From: Enterococcus gilvus ATCC BAA-350 | GTDB lineage: Bacteria > Bacillota > Bacilli > Lactobacillales > Enterococcaceae | Reading direction: 5' to 3' | Assembly (NCBI RefSeq): GCF_000407545.1 | Contig: NZ_ASWH01000001.1 | Location: 2,495,501 to 2,559,500 of the forward strand | DNA length: 64,000 bases | In this document: positions 62,902 to 64,000 of the stretch, in pieces | Position numbering within the stretch: position 1 is the stretch's first letter | Layout: the number at the start of each line of letters is the position of its first letter | Translations under genes and position numbers: made by a program | The notes under the pieces: generated by a model | The model's database searches: none | The model's input: only the letters and a program-made list of their open reading frames with translations | Told to the model about the DNA's origin: nothing

Positions 62902-63129
62902 TTAACTTTTTGTCGTTCTCTTCGGTTTGACCACTAACAACAGCAGCAACAAGCAAAGACCGGAGAACATCAAATAATGGTTCTGACTTTCTCCCGTTTG
63001 CGGATACGCCCGTGTGACCTGAACATTCGTGACCTGCGCAGTTTTATGTTCGGACTCTTTTCCTGCTGACTCAGAAGGCTGCTGTTCCGCAGAGCCTAGA
63101 TAGCCTTCAATGTGAATCTCGTTTTCCAT
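62902..63129 (-). CDS. Small sortase-motif protein without visible signal peptide
   Basis: A 75-residue protein with a C-terminal sorting signal: YPQTGES (about 43-49), a hydrophobic span (53-67) and the basic end KPKRTTKS. The N-terminus (MENEIHIEGYLGSA) is charged with no signal peptide, yet AGGAG lies eight bases before the ATG and the gene follows the secreted-protein gene by 21 bases, so this start looks real. Small LPXTG partners occur in enterococcal surface-protein clusters, normally with a signal. It may be a degenerate remnant or use another route. Confidence 0.72.
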   Translation of the reverse strand: MENEIHIEGYLGSAEQQPSESAGKESEHKTAQVTNVQVTRAYPQTGESQNHYLMFSGLCLLLLLLVVKPKRTTKS

Positions 63130-63150
63130 GAGACCGTCTCCTTACTTGAA

Positions 63151-63768
63151 TTAACGCGCAGGCTGAACGGCTTGACCATCTTTTCCTAGGGCTTCAAATG
63201 CAAGTGTCAAAGTATGCTTGGTTTGTTCTGCTTTTGTTTTGTAGTACGCATCCTTTGTCGTCCCTGAGTAAGTATACGTCGTTGATTTTGCATAGGTATC
63301 CGCCGCGTCATTCGTCACGTTTAATTTTCCATTCGTGTTGGCAAGCGTTAAGAAATCTCCTGCCGCAAAACTTTTCAAATTCACGGATTGTTCCGCGCCT
63401 GCGTAATCATTCCCGCTAATTTTCAAGGCATCTACGTTCGTAAGATTTCCGCTGTCCACGGTAAAGCTGCTTGCTGAGACTTTTACTGCACGCCCAGAAT
63501 TGTTGGTGATCGTATAGCTTGGGGAAGTGATGGTCTTGTGCTCAGAAGCTTTCGTCGTATAGAAAATATTGGCTGTATCAAGGGTCACGTTGATCCAATC
63601 CTTTGATCCTTCATCGGTATTTGGTGAATTTTCATCGGTATTGTCTTGACCTAACGAACCGTTTACTGTGATCGATGCAGAATCATCGCCATTGACATCC
63701 GCTGCATGTACAGCAATTCCTCCGAATAACAAACCGCTCAATAGTAACCCGCTTAAAATTTTTTTCAT
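63151..63768 (-). CDS. Secreted surface protein
   Basis: A 205-residue protein with a clear signal peptide (MKKILSGLLLSGLLFGGIAVHA, described in part as residues 1-22, cleavage before ADVNG). The mature part is beta-rich with many Thr, Asn and Ser (TYTYSGTTKDAYYKTKAEQ, HTLTLAFEALG). It looks like the secreted proteins of enterococcal WxL-type clusters, but no W-x-L motif is present, so the WxL name is not used. Ribosome-binding site GGAG precedes the ATG. It forms a cluster with a 75-residue sortase-type protein and a further protein cut by the window edge. Confidence 0.8.
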   Translation of the reverse strand: MKKILSGLLLSGLLFGGIAVHAADVNGDDSASITVNGSLGQDNTDENSPNTDEGSKDWINVTLDTANIFYTTKASEHKTITSPSYTITNNSGRAVKVSASSFTVDSGNLTNVDALKISGNDYAGAEQSVNLKSFAAGDFLTLANTNGKLNVTNDAADTYAKSTTYTYSGTTKDAYYKTKAEQTKHTLTLAFEALGKDGQAVQPAR

Positions 63769-63873
63769 CTTTATTCTCCTCTTCTTATCTATTTCATTAA
63801 ATTTTTTCGCTGTGAAAAAAATTAATTCTACTTTTTTGGTGTCTTTCTCATCGATCCAGCAAGGCAGTCTTGG

Positions 63874-63999
63874 TTAATTCTTGACGTGAATCGTGATCTT
63901 GGCAGCGACTTCCCCTTTTTTTTCTTTGGTTTTGTCGTCGTATAACGAAAACTTCGCTGTCGCCGGATAATCCCCTTTAGCAAGCGGCTTTTCAAGCTG
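63874..63999 (-). CDS. C-terminal end of a further surface-type protein (cut by window end)
   Basis: An open frame from the right edge ends at a TAA (63874-63876). The visible 41 residues (LEKPLAKGDYPATAKFSLYDD then KEKKGEVAAKITIHVKN) resemble the last beta-sandwich strand of an Ig-like or collagen-binding-type domain of secreted enterococcal proteins. Everything before it lies outside the window. The 105-base gap to the next gene holds no clear terminator. Confidence 0.65.
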   Translation of the reverse strand, partial: QLEKPLAKGDYPATAKFSLYDDKTKEKKGEVAAKITIHVKN

Positions 64000-64000
64000 C

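Noticed and set aside
63151..63768. Calling the secreted protein a WxL-domain protein
   Set aside because: The size, signal peptide and neighbours fit, but no W-x-L motif occurs in the sequence.

Overview
The window reads as chromosomal DNA of a low-to-mid GC lactic-acid Firmicute, most likely Enterococcus or a close relative. Pointers are a Gls24/AmaP alkaline-shock operon, an HrtBA-type haem exporter with a TetR regulator, a T-box leader, mannose-family PTS genes, and secreted or sortase-type surface proteins at the right edge. No rRNA, tRNA, prophage, insertion sequence or CRISPR array was seen. Species assignment is inference from gene content only.

Layout. 1-1.8 kb: end of an OmpR-type response regulator, its histidine kinase and a small hypothetical. 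1.8-6.7 kb: AzlCD amino-acid exporter, DUF1275, DUF4097 and ArAE-type proteins, UPF0756 membrane protein. 6.8-10.2 kb: AarF-type kinase and the amaP-DUF2273-gls24 stress operon. 10.2-15.2 kb: first hairpin-repeat array, P1 peptidase, nucleoid-associated protein, HrtBA-like exporter with divergent TetR gene and operator. 15.2-22 kb: threonyl-tRNA synthetase under a T-box, large FtsX-type permease, DUF711/ACT pair. 22-32 kb: mostly single metabolic genes, a SorC regulator with transaldolase, and a PucR regulator. 32-39.4 kb: ClpP paralogue, two APC permeases, DUF554, GNAT, methyltransferase, M42 peptidase. 39.5-42.9 kb: yybP-ykoY (Mn2+) riboswitch, second repeat array, P-type ATPase. 43-47.1 kb: N-acetylmannosamine-type PTS operon with NanE and RpiR. 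47.3-51.5 kb: cystine ABC transporter plus transsulfuration enzyme behind a long leader holding two poly-cysteine upstream ORFs and the third repeat array. 51.6-64 kb: DapB, unknowns, ABC-2 exporter with TetR, 2-hydroxyacyl-CoA dehydratase and activator, TerC, AlkC-like protein, surface proteins.

Three things stand out. (1) The cysteine operon leader carries a promoter, a 32-codon ORF with a Cys-Cys-Cys run, an intrinsic terminator, and then a second ORF starting Met-Cys-Cys-Cys that ends one base before the enzyme start codon; this looks like a ribosome-mediated cysteine sensor. (2) A mosaic family of two-hairpin repeats with compensatory stem changes occurs at three loci, and each array starts directly after the T-tract of an intrinsic terminator, twice inside a riboregulated leader. 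(3) The threonyl-tRNA synthetase keeps its zinc site but has lost all four expected editing-site residues. A ClpP paralogue with Asn at the catalytic Asp position and a fused EIIC-EIID PTS protein are further oddities.
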